Of a stretch of DNA of 39,364 nucleotides, positions 25,001 to 30,990 are shown one piece after another; the first letter of the stretch is position 1; each line of letters starts with the position of its first letter. Made by a program: the position numbers and the translations under genes. The stretch comes from a virus: IMG/VR virus record IMGVR_UViG_3300037132_000070, positions 1 through 39,364 of that record, one strand, 5' to 3'. The notes beneath the pieces are model-generated. The model saw nothing but the letters and a program-made list of their open reading frames with translations. It did not search any database and had not been told where the DNA came from.

Positions 25001-26568
25001 CGCTGATGCAGGTGGTTTCGGGCACCAAGCACACGACGCTGCTCTTTGATACCTTCCATCTTGGTCGTTTGGCATTCTGGTCTACCGTCTACACGGGCAG
25101 TCCTCTTTCCTTCCGCAAGGGAGTGCTGGCGATGGACTACACGCCGGAGGAGTTGCGTAACATGGCGGCGCATGGCGAGATTCCCGCAGACCGCTTGGCA
25201 GACGTGCTTGAGGATCACGCCGTTATCAAGCTGCTGGTGGACCGACACTTCAACATCGGCAGCATCGCAGATAACATGCACACCGAGTTCCTGAAGAACG
25301 TTCCGTTGCTTGGCCAGTACAACAAGTTCCTGTTCACCACGTACCAGCGCGGGGCCATGGCGCAGGCCGGAAAAATCTGGTTCAACTTGATTCGCAAGGC
25401 CAATCCCGACATGCCGGCCGAAGCCATTGCGGATCGCGTGGTGCATGACCTGAACACGCGGTTCGCATCGTTCGGTTCGCAGGGGGTGCTCAAGAGCAAG
25501 ACAGCGAATGACCTGGCGCGCATTTTCTTCCTCGCCCCGCACTGGAATCTTGGGCTTGTTCAGAGCGAGTTCGGCGCGTACAAACAGATCGCCAAGGGCG
25601 CATACAACCTTGTCGCCAAGGGGCCGACGCCCGAGAACGCTAGGCGCATCGTGGCGGCACCGTTGGCGGTCGGCACTGCCGGACTGGCGCTAGCCGGGTT
25701 CGCGGCAAACCAATTGTTGAACTACGTGTTCCGTGGCCATCCGACATGGGATAATCCGGAAGAGGGGCCGGACGCCAAGATTTCGGCATGGGTTCCCGAT
25801 GTCATTGGAGGCGGGCCAGGTATGATGCTTTCTCCGCTGGCCATCCCGACAGAGATTGGCCATCAGGTGCTTGACCAGATGCAGCGCACGGGCCGTCTTG
25901 ACGCCGCGGCGCGTGACGTGCTGCTGAACAAGCTGCAGCCGCAGTCGCGCGCAGCATGGTTGGCCCTGACGCAAAAGGACCAGTTTGGGCGTGCGACGCA
26001 GGGAACATGGGACACAATCAAAAAGGTCGCGGTTGCCGCCATGCCAATGCCCATCGGAGCGAAGGTGCTCTATCAGGGCGTGAACGATGTTGTGACCGGG
26101 CAGCACAACGAATTGTTTCCTGGACAGTTCGAGAAGCAGATGCTTGCATCCATGGGAATCAAGTCTATCGGTGCGCCTTCTGCACAGCAGCGCATGATGA
26201 ATCTGGCCCGCGACTGGAAGATCGCAAACAAGGTTCCGATCAAGGAGTTTGGTGAGGGTACATACTCTGATGTTCTGCGCTACGTCAATCTGGGAAACAA
26301 ACCGGAAGCTATTGCCGCGCTGGACAAGATGCTGCAGACTCCCGGCGTGACGCCCACCACCGTGATGAACTGGGCCAGGGGATATGCCGGGGGCCACCTG
26401 TTCACCGGGAAGAAGGAATACGAGCAACGGTTTGTGGCGTCGCTCACGTCAGAGCAAAGACATTCATACCAGAATGCGCTTGTTGAGCGGCGCGAGAGCG
26501 CGGTGAAGGTGGCGGGCTTCCTTCGTGACTACGCGGAAGCCAAGCGCACAGAAGCCGCCCATAAGTAA
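22042..26568 (+). CDS. Very large internal virion/ejection protein
   Basis: This encodes 1508 residues; ATG 22042 follows GGAG by seven bases. The first 115 residues hold three copies of a 35-40-residue unit (F/YV-x-x-x-G-x ... VAD-x-D ... F-x-x-EA). Residues about 223-255 (Gly/Ala/Met-rich) and 1200-1230 (AAPLAVGTAGLALAGFAANQLL) are hydrophobic. Between them lies a long helical region. Huge, mostly helical proteins with a few membrane-active segments at the end of the podovirus late operon are the channel-forming ejection proteins. The C-terminal half resembles large polyvalent-type phage proteins. I found no lytic transglycosylase or other enzyme motif. Ended by the hairpin at 26576. Confidence 0.62.
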   Translation: MQKLNPFVVSDGSVQFVADEDLPAFHQEAQQAGKTVEPAQAFVDSKGTLLPPVADGDVSAFKVEAESKGIEHQPVRYVSLNGQMVPVADSDRAAFIKEYQTATPGSPMGKDRAAVQARASTSADEQQRAMLAGVQDQIQKQVDGSAPKPATSTVGKVADVGRDFLAGAWNAVAHAWPQDVADAMRMLPGAAGRAGVAMSAATKEQAQDDTLSRQKGKGAASDVATGAGGLAAGIGMMAGGPVGWLPMAAGVTATGQRTFDNLVAMGKDKGTARRWAAAQMAVEAIPMLIAARVGAGKEAQDLSARALAKMTTQQKMDAGNKLFAHIVREAGTWTAAGAVQQGGGAEVRRLSGEQPDANVALETVRGAIGGLAGSLGFAGMRGLKTVRAVRQGKAEYRAAGDAAEVASGAAAARAGASVGPGRGEDGGGSPEAPTGPRDIMAEAVPHEGYTATREQAIDFLVKRGMKRADAEAQIAARRAVPADDTQGAGHAADVLGTVPPEAAEGMVNEAAGEGAARRDTAGAESSPMPAIPPAAVHGPAIRVVAPAIRTPDGRAVTGADHPSIIAETMPHLAEADAAAAQGADGVMGGNVDAVRYGPNAGFTVEDASGNQRFATREEAMAVAKQAGQVKPEFSNEAELHSHMVKTQAAPAGEIPERPSIGGVFGTLKPFMDFTTGIQNAQTAAVAAGAQRAFNWFARRNDRGSMNREISGEQDAGNTRAVIEGAQHAHTAENALVRGVGGKAKSTGSLERIGLTAYVEHEGDVSLMSAAMVRLQKVIDTSPSSAVRKWSRKMQEGLRFAIENAPRMADAARAYRAETDRQLRSVENANGVNTEYRKNYVYHIQEREAAIDDAAESGGGVSGNFTRQRTGGDTFVDSLENGHVPKSLDAIDLLQQRISRGKMIVNRKLWNESLDRMIDPVTGKTIGASEVPRMQVGPDGKPVSAGVMEAPPGYTTVNVGGTKKFKTVLNPYVGLYKALTGESFFNDTLMQVVSGTKHTTLLFDTFHLGRLAFWSTVYTGSPLSFRKGVLAMDYTPEELRNMAAHGEIPADRLADVLEDHAVIKLLVDRHFNIGSIADNMHTEFLKNVPLLGQYNKFLFTTYQRGAMAQAGKIWFNLIRKANPDMPAEAIADRVVHDLNTRFASFGSQGVLKSKTANDLARIFFLAPHWNLGLVQSEFGAYKQIAKGAYNLVAKGPTPENARRIVAAPLAVGTAGLALAGFAANQLLNYVFRGHPTWDNPEEGPDAKISAWVPDVIGGGPGMMLSPLAIPTEIGHQVLDQMQRTGRLDAAARDVLLNKLQPQSRAAWLALTQKDQFGRATQGTWDTIKKVAVAAMPMPIGAKVLYQGVNDVVTGQHNELFPGQFEKQMLASMGIKSIGAPSAQQRMMNLARDWKIANKVPIKEFGEGTYSDVLRYVNLGNKPEAIAALDKMLQTPGVTPTTVMNWARGYAGGHLFTGKKEYEQRFVASLTSEQRHSYQNALVERRESAVKVAGFLRDYAEAKRTEAAHK

Positions 26569-26575
26569 TGCCATT

Positions 26576-26640
26576 CCCGCGCGCGCATGACAGCCGGTTT
26601 CCTCCCGGACCTCCTCGCCGGACCTTGCGCGCGCGGGTTT
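26576..26640 (+). terminator. Strong hairpin ending the late operon
   Basis: A perfect 12-pair GC stem (26576-26587 with 26626-26637) starts seven bases after the last late-gene stop and is followed by TTT. The 38-base loop can fold again on its CCGG blocks. The T-run is short, so termination may be partial, but the position is right for the end of the long structural transcript. Confidence 0.65.
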
Positions 26641-26673
26641 CCCATTGCGGTGAAGGCACCGAATTGATACGCT

Positions 26674-26838
26674 CCCGATGTCAGCGCCGCGTGTCCCATC
26701 AACCGGACCCGGCACCCAAAGCCGCCTGCGCACCGGTCTGACAGGTGCATGACTCGCCGCGAGGCCGTGAGTCCGCTACATCGGGAAACCGGGAAGGCGG
26801 AACCGATCATAAAATCAGGCGGCTACTCTTTTCCGGTT
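26674..26838 (+). ncRNA. Candidate structured noncoding RNA (core)
   Basis: Inside a 0.7-kb gene-poor gap, bases 26674-26686 and 26774-26785 pair over 12 positions with one bulge (CCCGATGT with ACATCGGG, extended by CAGCG with CGCT). This encloses a hairpin GCACC (26730-26734) with GGTGC (26744-26748). A second long-range stem AACCGG (26787-26792) with CCGGTT (26833-26838) follows. An intrinsic terminator lies at 26980-27007. No good reading frame covers the region on either strand. Nested stems, noncoding status and a terminator fit a structured RNA; I match it to no known class. Confidence 0.45.
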
Positions 26839-26912
26839 GACTCCCGCGCCGCAGAGTGCTTTCATTCCCGCATCGAATCGGGCACGCAACCCCGAGTGAA
26901 AGGCGGTGAACC

Positions 26913-26969
26913 ATGGTGCGCCGCGAGCCTGAGAAGCTCAAGCGCCTACACTACCGAGCAAAAGTCTGA
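26913..26969 (+). CDS. Very short basic ORF before a terminator (low confidence)
   Basis: An 18-residue frame (MVRREPEKLKRLHYRAKV) has an AAAGGCGGTGA ribosome-site-like stretch upstream and ends 11 bases before an intrinsic terminator. The peptide is strongly basic. It may be a real micro-gene, a leader peptide for the structured RNA region, or chance. Confidence 0.25.
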   Translation: MVRREPEKLKRLHYRAKV

Positions 26970-26979
26970 TTCCTTCCCG

Positions 26980-27007
26980 AGCGGGTGCCATCCGGTGCCC
27001 GCTTTTT
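26980..27007 (+). terminator. Intrinsic terminator in the late/early gap
   Basis: AGCGGGTGCC (26980-26989) pairs with GGTGCCCGCT (26994-27003, two G-T pairs) around an ATCC loop and is followed by five T at 27003-27007. This is a good Rho-independent terminator on the top strand and would end either read-through from the late operon or a separate RNA from 26.64-26.97 kb. Confidence 0.75.
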
Positions 27008-27324
27008 GCGTGCCCTTTGCGCCAGTCCGCAGGCCGAAAAGGCGGCAAGTCCAAATCAAAGCGCAAGCTCAGGGCCGCTAGAAAGAACCTGCCGCACCGA
27101 GACACCAGCAAGATCGTACCACACGTCACCGAAGCGCGAACCCCGCGAGTTTCCTAGCAAATCGTGCGCTTCTGCGGCAAACACTCGCTGCGGAAAGTAG
27201 AACAAGATTGCTGCACAAAAGCCGCTGCGCGGTCGGTGCGCCGGGTGTACATTAACCCTGTCGAGCAAATCAGGTGTCCCGCGACCAATGACAGCGGGTG
27301 GCCCATCCGGCCAAGAAAGGACCA
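27008..27324. other. Noncoding stretch upstream of the early genes
   Basis: No convincing gene is visible. A weak stem pairs TTGCGC (27017-27022) with GCGCAA (27061-27066). TACATT at 27248-27253 is a possible -10 for the early operon, but no -35 at 16-18 bases supports it. I looked for a tRNA by acceptor and T-arm patterns and found none. The early promoter is probably here, between about 27200 and 27310. Confidence 0.35.
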
Positions 27325-27363
27325 ATGAGTATCTTCACCGTCCCGAACTTCGACGCGGAATAA
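27325..27363 (+). CDS. 12-residue ORF with strong ribosome site (low confidence)
   Basis: MSIFTVPNFDAE follows AAAGGA with ideal spacing and stops six bases before the next start. It may be a leader peptide that feeds ribosomes to the next gene, whose own site is weak. Confidence 0.25.
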   Translation: MSIFTVPNFDAE

Positions 27364-27368
27364 CCAAC

Positions 27369-27587
27369 ATGCGCGCCACCTGCCCACACTGCCGCACCCG
27401 CTTCGATGTCGCGACCGCCGTCGTGCTCGCCGCAGCGGAAGCGGTGTGGGCAAAGCGCAACGCCAAACGAATGCACCGCGAAGGGACCGCGCCAGACCGT
27501 CGCCCGCAAGTCGATGCGGACATGGACGATGCGGACATGGACGATGCGATCACTCGCCGCGTGCTTGAAGGGAACGAGCACCTATGA
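27369..27587 (+). CDS. Small early protein with CxxC motif
   Basis: This encodes 72 residues from ATG 27369; its ribosome site is weak and the 12-residue frame just upstream may couple it. A single zinc-type pair CPHC near the N-terminus is followed by an Ala/Val-rich helix and an Asp/Met-rich repeat (DMDDADMDDA). One CxxC alone would need a dimer to bind zinc. It ends in an ATGA overlap. Function unknown. Confidence 0.55.
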   Translation: MRATCPHCRTRFDVATAVVLAAAEAVWAKRNAKRMHREGTAPDRRPQVDADMDDADMDDAITRRVLEGNEHL

Positions 27588-27799
27588 AGAAGCAACCCCG
27601 CGTGTACCTGCTGCAAGTCGCAAGCGGAATCGTCCGCGCCCGGAGAATGGCCGAATATGAGACCGTGATGGACGGCGACTACATCTGCATCGATGACATT
27701 GACCCGGAAAAAGAGGAGGCATCGCTTCTCGCCTCTTCGTCAATCGGTCAGCCCGTCTACTCATGGAACACCGCTCTGCACTTCTACCGCCCGCTGTGA
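27584..27799 (+). CDS. Small early hypothetical protein
   Basis: This encodes 71 residues starting in an ATGA overlap. Basic N-terminus with a beta-strand pattern (RVYLLQVASGIVRARRM), then an acidic segment with paired aspartates (ICIDDIDPEKEE). No family recognised. The tight coupling to its neighbours supports that it is translated. Confidence 0.55.
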   Translation: MKKQPRVYLLQVASGIVRARRMAEYETVMDGDYICIDDIDPEKEEASLLASSSIGQPVYSWNTALHFYRPL

Positions 27800-27813
27800 C
27801 CCAAGGAGCAACC

Positions 27814-28026
27814 ATGCCGCACACAATCATTCACCCAGCCATCCGCCCTGCAACCCGCCATCCAGCGGGCCAGATCATCACACCCGTTCGCAACCGGCAC
27901 ACGTCCAGAGAATGGTGCGCGTGCGTCGCCGCCTTCTGCGCGTGCGGGCTTGTCATCGTGGCCGCGATTGCTGCGGCCGGCGTGCTGATCGGTCGCGGGA
28001 TCGCTTGGATGATGGGAGGGCTGTAG
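27814..28026 (+). CDS. Small membrane protein
   Basis: This encodes 70 residues from ATG 27814 with AAGGAG upstream. A His/Pro/Arg-rich N-terminal part precedes one clear span, CGLVIVAAIAAAGVLIGRGIAW (about residues 44-65 before the Trp). Likely a single-span inner-membrane protein with N-terminus inside. Small early phage membrane proteins often affect host envelope or superinfection; nothing here identifies which. Confidence 0.58.
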   Translation: MPHTIIHPAIRPATRHPAGQIITPVRNRHTSREWCACVAAFCACGLVIVAAIAAAGVLIGRGIAWMMGGL

Positions 28027-28028
28027 AA

Positions 28029-28493
28029 ATGACCATGACCGCATCCGAACTCTCTGAACTCCGCAGCGTGGAGGCGATCACCAACGAGCGCAAGGCGGCT
28101 GAACGGTCGCGCCGGGGCTATGCGAACTCGCAAGCGGAATCACTGCGGTCTCTGCGGATCGTGCGGCAGATGGCGGAACGGTCGCGGGTGCGGCCATGGG
28201 GGCCTGATTACCCAGCAGATAGCGGCATGAGCAAGCGCGACTATTTTGCGGGGCAGGCGCTCGGGCACGCGATTGATTCGGTGACTTTTAGGTTGCGGGC
28301 CGAAAAAACGCCATGCGCCGTATGGCGCGACGTTTTCCACGATGGCGTGCAGGAACGTCGTGCGCTCGTCCGAAGACTGCCGGACTGGGCAAACGATGCC
28401 GACGCAAACGAGGTTGCGCGGGCGGCCGTCCGCATCGCAGACGCCCTAATCGCGGAACTGAACAAACCAGCGGCGACCGCCGCGAAGGAGTAG
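28029..28493 (+). CDS. Early phage protein carrying an inverted exonuclease fragment
   Basis: This encodes 154 residues; ATG 28029 (or 28035) follows the previous stop by two bases. The N-terminal 65 residues are helical and basic. Residues about 75-90 (MSKRDYFAGQALGHAIDS) and the C-terminal VARAAVRIADALIAEL match a short phage family of unknown function in which these two helices normally lie close together. Here about 35 extra residues separate them, and 50 bp of that insert (28324-28373) are the exact reverse complement of part of the exonuclease gene at 30410-30459. The insertion keeps the frame open. Confidence 0.6.
   Translation: MTMTASELSELRSVEAITNERKAAERSRRGYANSQAESLRSLRIVRQMAERSRVRPWGPDYPADSGMSKRDYFAGQALGHAIDSVTFRLRAEKTPCAVWRDVFHDGVQERRALVRRLPDWANDADANEVARAAVRIADALIAELNKPAATAAKE
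28324..28373 (-). repeat. 50-bp perfect inverted repeat, copy 1
   Basis: Bases 28324-28373 are the exact reverse complement of 30410-30459, about 2 kb downstream. Read on the bottom strand, this copy encodes the exonuclease peptide SDERTTFLHAIVENVAPY; beyond the 50 bp the Pro and Tyr codons differ only at synonymous positions, then similarity ends. Confidence 0.95.
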
Positions 28494-28495
28494 CG

Positions 28496-28720
28496 ATGGC
28501 AACCAAGGCGCAGATAATCAAGTCCATGCGCGATCACGGCGGCGGGTTCGTGCAGGCCCTGGCCACCGCTTATGAGCGTGCGGACCCTGACAACAGCAAG
28601 CGCATCGTGAGTGCGTTCGCTGACTACATCACAACGTATGCGCAATGGGCGGACAGGGACGCGATGCTTGCCGCCGTCAACGACGGTCCGCAGGGCGCGG
28701 GGAAGGTCGCGGCGCTCTAG
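28496..28720 (+). CDS. Small early hypothetical protein
   Basis: This encodes 74 residues from ATG 28496 with AAGGAG. It is a compact helical protein (KAQIIKSMRDHGGGFVQALATAYERAD, then NSKRIVSAFADYITTYAQWA). Short helical proteins of this kind commonly sit before the recombination genes in phages. No functional motif seen. Confidence 0.55.
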   Translation: MATKAQIIKSMRDHGGGFVQALATAYERADPDNSKRIVSAFADYITTYAQWADRDAMLAAVNDGPQGAGKVAAL

Positions 28721-28736
28721 CCGCAGGAGATGCAAA

Positions 28737-29732
28737 ATGAGTGAGTTCACAGTGAAACGTGCGACGCGTCAAGGCGTCAATCCTCTAATCGGCCTATACG
28801 GCGATAGCGGCAGCGGAAAGACCTACAGCGCGCTTTTGCTCGCACGCGGTCTTGCCGGTCCGACCGGCCGTATCGTGATGATCGACACGGAGAGCGGGCG
28901 CGGAAGCCTCTACGCTGACATTCTGCCGGGGGGCTACGAAGTCATCACAATGGGAGAGCCATTCAGCCCCAGGCGCTACATCGAGGCGCTGCGTGCGGCT
29001 GGCGAGGGCGGGACGGCCGCGGTCATTATTGACAGCGTGAGTCACGAATGGGAGGCGCTTGGAGGCGTGCAGGACATGGCCATGCAGTCCGCAAAGGACC
29101 GGGCATCGCGCTACAACAAGGATTGGGATGGCACCGTTCAGTTTGGCGACTGGAAAGCTCCCAAGCTGGAACATGCCAAGATGATGATTGCGTTGCTGCA
29201 ATCCCGTTTCCCGGTCATCGTCTGCCTGCGGGCCAAGCGCAAGAGTCATCAGGTACGCGGTACGCAGGAGATGGCCGAAGCCGGTATCATCGAAAACCGG
29301 CAGGTCGGCAAGACGGTTGTGGTCAAGGATGAGTTCACCACGCCTTTGCAGGATGAGAACTTCATCTACGAGATGACCGTCCATGCCGAGGTCCAGCACG
29401 ATCACACGTTGCGCGTGACGAAGTGCCATGTCGAACTGGCCCCCATCTTCCAGTCTGGAGCTGTTGTCGGCGTCAAGACTGGCGAGGCGCTGGCCAAATG
29501 GTGCGCCGGGAAGTCGAAGCCCGCCGCCGAAACAGATCCCCGCAAACCGCTGGTCAAGCGCCTGTGGGACATGACGGCTGCCGTCCACGGTGGCGACAAG
29601 GCCAAGCTCCAGCAGCACCTGTGGGATGAAAACCTGCTGGCGCTGGACCCGCCCGAGACGTTGGGCGAACTGTCGGCGGAACGTCTGGCGGAAGTCATCG
29701 CCAAGATCGAGGCGAAAGGCGGCAAGGCGTGA
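28737..29732 (+). CDS. AAA ATPase, Sak4-like single-strand annealing recombinase
   Basis: This encodes 331 residues from ATG 28737, preceded by GCAGGAGA. The Walker A motif GDSGSGKT is at residues 22-29 and the Walker B strand AVIIDS ends in D99. The layout, with P-loop near the N-terminus, IDTESGRGSLYAD as sensor-like segment, and a central KSHQ basic patch, matches the AAA_24/Sak4-type RecA-like phage recombinases, which anneal single strands during phage recombination. It is longer than typical Sak4 (about 230-250 residues) by a charged helical C-terminal tail. It overlaps the exonuclease by GTGA, the usual partner. Confidence 0.72.
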   Translation: MSEFTVKRATRQGVNPLIGLYGDSGSGKTYSALLLARGLAGPTGRIVMIDTESGRGSLYADILPGGYEVITMGEPFSPRRYIEALRAAGEGGTAAVIIDSVSHEWEALGGVQDMAMQSAKDRASRYNKDWDGTVQFGDWKAPKLEHAKMMIALLQSRFPVIVCLRAKRKSHQVRGTQEMAEAGIIENRQVGKTVVVKDEFTTPLQDENFIYEMTVHAEVQHDHTLRVTKCHVELAPIFQSGAVVGVKTGEALAKWCAGKSKPAAETDPRKPLVKRLWDMTAAVHGGDKAKLQQHLWDENLLALDPPETLGELSAERLAEVIAKIEAKGGKA

Positions 29733-30700
29733 GCTTCACCAACGGCAAACTTCACGGCTTCGGCGTGGCGCAAGACGCGTACCGGGCGCAGACTGCCAAG
29801 CGTGGCGAGCCAGGCTACGTCATTGGGCGTAGCGACCTTCACGAAATAGCGTCCTGCCCGTGGCGCTGGCTTCATGCGGACGGCGCGGATGACGGCACAC
29901 CGTCAACGGAGTGGGGCACGCTGGTTGACGCCATGCTTTTCGGTGGCGACATAAGCCAGTTTGTCATTGCGCCGGAAACGTACATGGGTGAAGACCGCAA
30001 GAAGAACCCGGTCGAAAAGCCGTGGAACTGGAACGCGACCGTGTGCCAGGAGTGGCGCGAGGCGCAGGGCGGCAAGCAGATCGTCAAGGCGGAAGTATGG
30101 GAGGCGGCGGAATCGGCTGCGGCTCTGTTCATGGCCGATCCACAACTTTCATACATGATGAGTGGCGCACAGTTTCAGGCGCACGTCACGGCGGATTGGA
30201 CCGACAAAGAGACGGGTATCATTGTTCCGGTCAAGACTCTCATCGACGTTGTTCCGATGCCGACGTTCAGGGTTCGCGGGCAATCGGCGCTGGCTGACGG
30301 CAAGACGGCCCGCAATGGTGCGGCCGGCGCATGGCCCCGCGTCTGCTTCGATGGCTGGTATCACGTTCAGGCGGCGATGTACCTGGACGTGTGGAAGGCT
30401 GCGAACCCGTCGGACGAGCGCACGACGTTCCTGCACGCCATCGTGGAAAACGTCGCGCCGTATGCGGTCGGTCGGCGCGAGATTGCGGACCAGCTTGTGC
30501 GCCTTGGTCGGGCGCAGTACGAGGCGGCGCTTGCCATCTATGCCAAGTGCATTGCCACAAACGAATGGCCAGGGCTTGACGATGCCGGCGAATGGACGCC
30601 TGTTGACGCCGAGCCGTGGATGATGATGCGGGCGGGCGTTGCGCCTACGGATGGAGCAATGCCAGAGATGGCACCCCTGCCCCCGGGCGCGGGACGGTAA
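29729..30700 (+). CDS. PD-(D/E)XK exonuclease (RecE/DUF3799-like)
   Basis: This encodes 323 residues, GTG start at 29729 in a GTGA overlap with the ATPase. Typical features are a CPWRWLHAD segment near the start, GTLVDAMLFGG as the first helix, IDVVP with D173, LADGKTARNG with D190 and K192 as the metal-binding pair, and YHVQAAMYLDVW as the helix after it. The C-terminal motif IVENVAPYAVGR and a late Cys-x-x ... WPG match the family. It would resect double-stranded ends to 3' tails for the annealing partner. Residues 228-244 are encoded by one arm of the 50-bp inverted repeat. Confidence 0.78.
   Translation: MSFTNGKLHGFGVAQDAYRAQTAKRGEPGYVIGRSDLHEIASCPWRWLHADGADDGTPSTEWGTLVDAMLFGGDISQFVIAPETYMGEDRKKNPVEKPWNWNATVCQEWREAQGGKQIVKAEVWEAAESAAALFMADPQLSYMMSGAQFQAHVTADWTDKETGIIVPVKTLIDVVPMPTFRVRGQSALADGKTARNGAAGAWPRVCFDGWYHVQAAMYLDVWKAANPSDERTTFLHAIVENVAPYAVGRREIADQLVRLGRAQYEAALAIYAKCIATNEWPGLDDAGEWTPVDAEPWMMMRAGVAPTDGAMPEMAPLPPGAGR
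30410..30459 (+). repeat. 50-bp perfect inverted repeat, copy 2 (native)
   Basis: This arm lies in the exonuclease frame and matches the family pattern there, so it is the parent copy. Its reverse complement occurs at 28324-28373. Both genes are read rightward, so one long transcript would carry 50 self-complementary bases. Confidence 0.95.
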
Positions 30701-30712
30701 CGAAACAACCCC

Positions 30713-30741
30713 TTGCGCACATAAGCCGCTTACGATAAGGT
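30713..30741 (+). promoter_or_regulatory. Overlapping palindromes, candidate internal promoter/operator
   Basis: TAAGC-C-GCTTA (30722-30732) and CTTA-CGA-TAAG (30729-30739) share four bases and lie eight bases before the next start. A TACGAT hexamer at 30731-30736 matches the -10 seen at 3831. TTGCGC at 30713-30718 is a weak -35 at poor distance. A regulated internal start for the SPFH gene set is possible. Confidence 0.4.
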
Positions 30742-30748
30742 GTCCTGC

Positions 30749-30898
30749 ATGAAGCGCGAAGTTAGCGAGTATCTTAGAAAAATCGGCGCAAAGGGCGGCA
30801 AGGCGTCCAAGCGCACGATCACGCCTGAGCAGCAGGCGAAGATGCAGCGCACGCGGCGGAAGGCGACCAACAAGGAGAAGGGCAATGCGCGTAGTTGA
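30749..30898 (+). CDS. Small basic protein with AKGGKASK motif
   Basis: This encodes 49 residues. After a short helical start (KREVSEYLRKIGAKGGKASK) comes a Lys/Arg/Gln-rich region (TPEQQAKMQRTRRKATNKEK). Similar AKGGKA-type short proteins with a 'TPEQ' helix are widespread in phages and plasmids and may bind nucleic acid. No strong ribosome site is visible. It overlaps the next small gene by 14 bases. Confidence 0.5.
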   Translation: MKREVSEYLRKIGAKGGKASKRTITPEQQAKMQRTRRKATNKEKGNARS

Positions 30899-30980
30899 GT
30901 TCCTGATTATCATTCTTTGCATAGCAATCGCGGCGGCGTGTGTCGTCCGTGCTGTGCGAGGCAACAACAAGAAGCAGTAG
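30885..30980 (+). CDS. 31-residue single-span membrane peptide
   Basis: Starts at ATG 30885 with AAGGAG eight bases upstream. The peptide is almost all one span, FLIIILCIAIAAACVV, with charged ends (MRVVE and RGNNKKQ). The excellent ribosome site, the overlap with the gene before and the SPFH gene ten bases after support it. It may work with the SPFH membrane protein. Confidence 0.5.
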   Translation: MRVVEFLIIILCIAIAAACVVRAVRGNNKKQ

Positions 30981-30990
30981 GAGCAGTGTC

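Noticed and set aside
26749-27081. 110-residue frame on the top strand in the late/early gap
   Set aside because: It runs through two structured regions and the terminator at 26980-27007, has no ribosome site and has random-looking composition.
26640-27320. tRNA genes in the gap
   Set aside because: I looked for GGTTC-type T-arms with matching acceptor stems on both strands and found no cloverleaf. CATCGAATCGGG near 26870 lacks the rest.
28140-28340. Bottom-strand frame with an exonuclease-like peptide inside the 28029 gene
   Set aside because: The resemblance is just the 50-bp inverted copy of the exonuclease gene; there is no bottom-strand gene. It is reported as a repeat instead.
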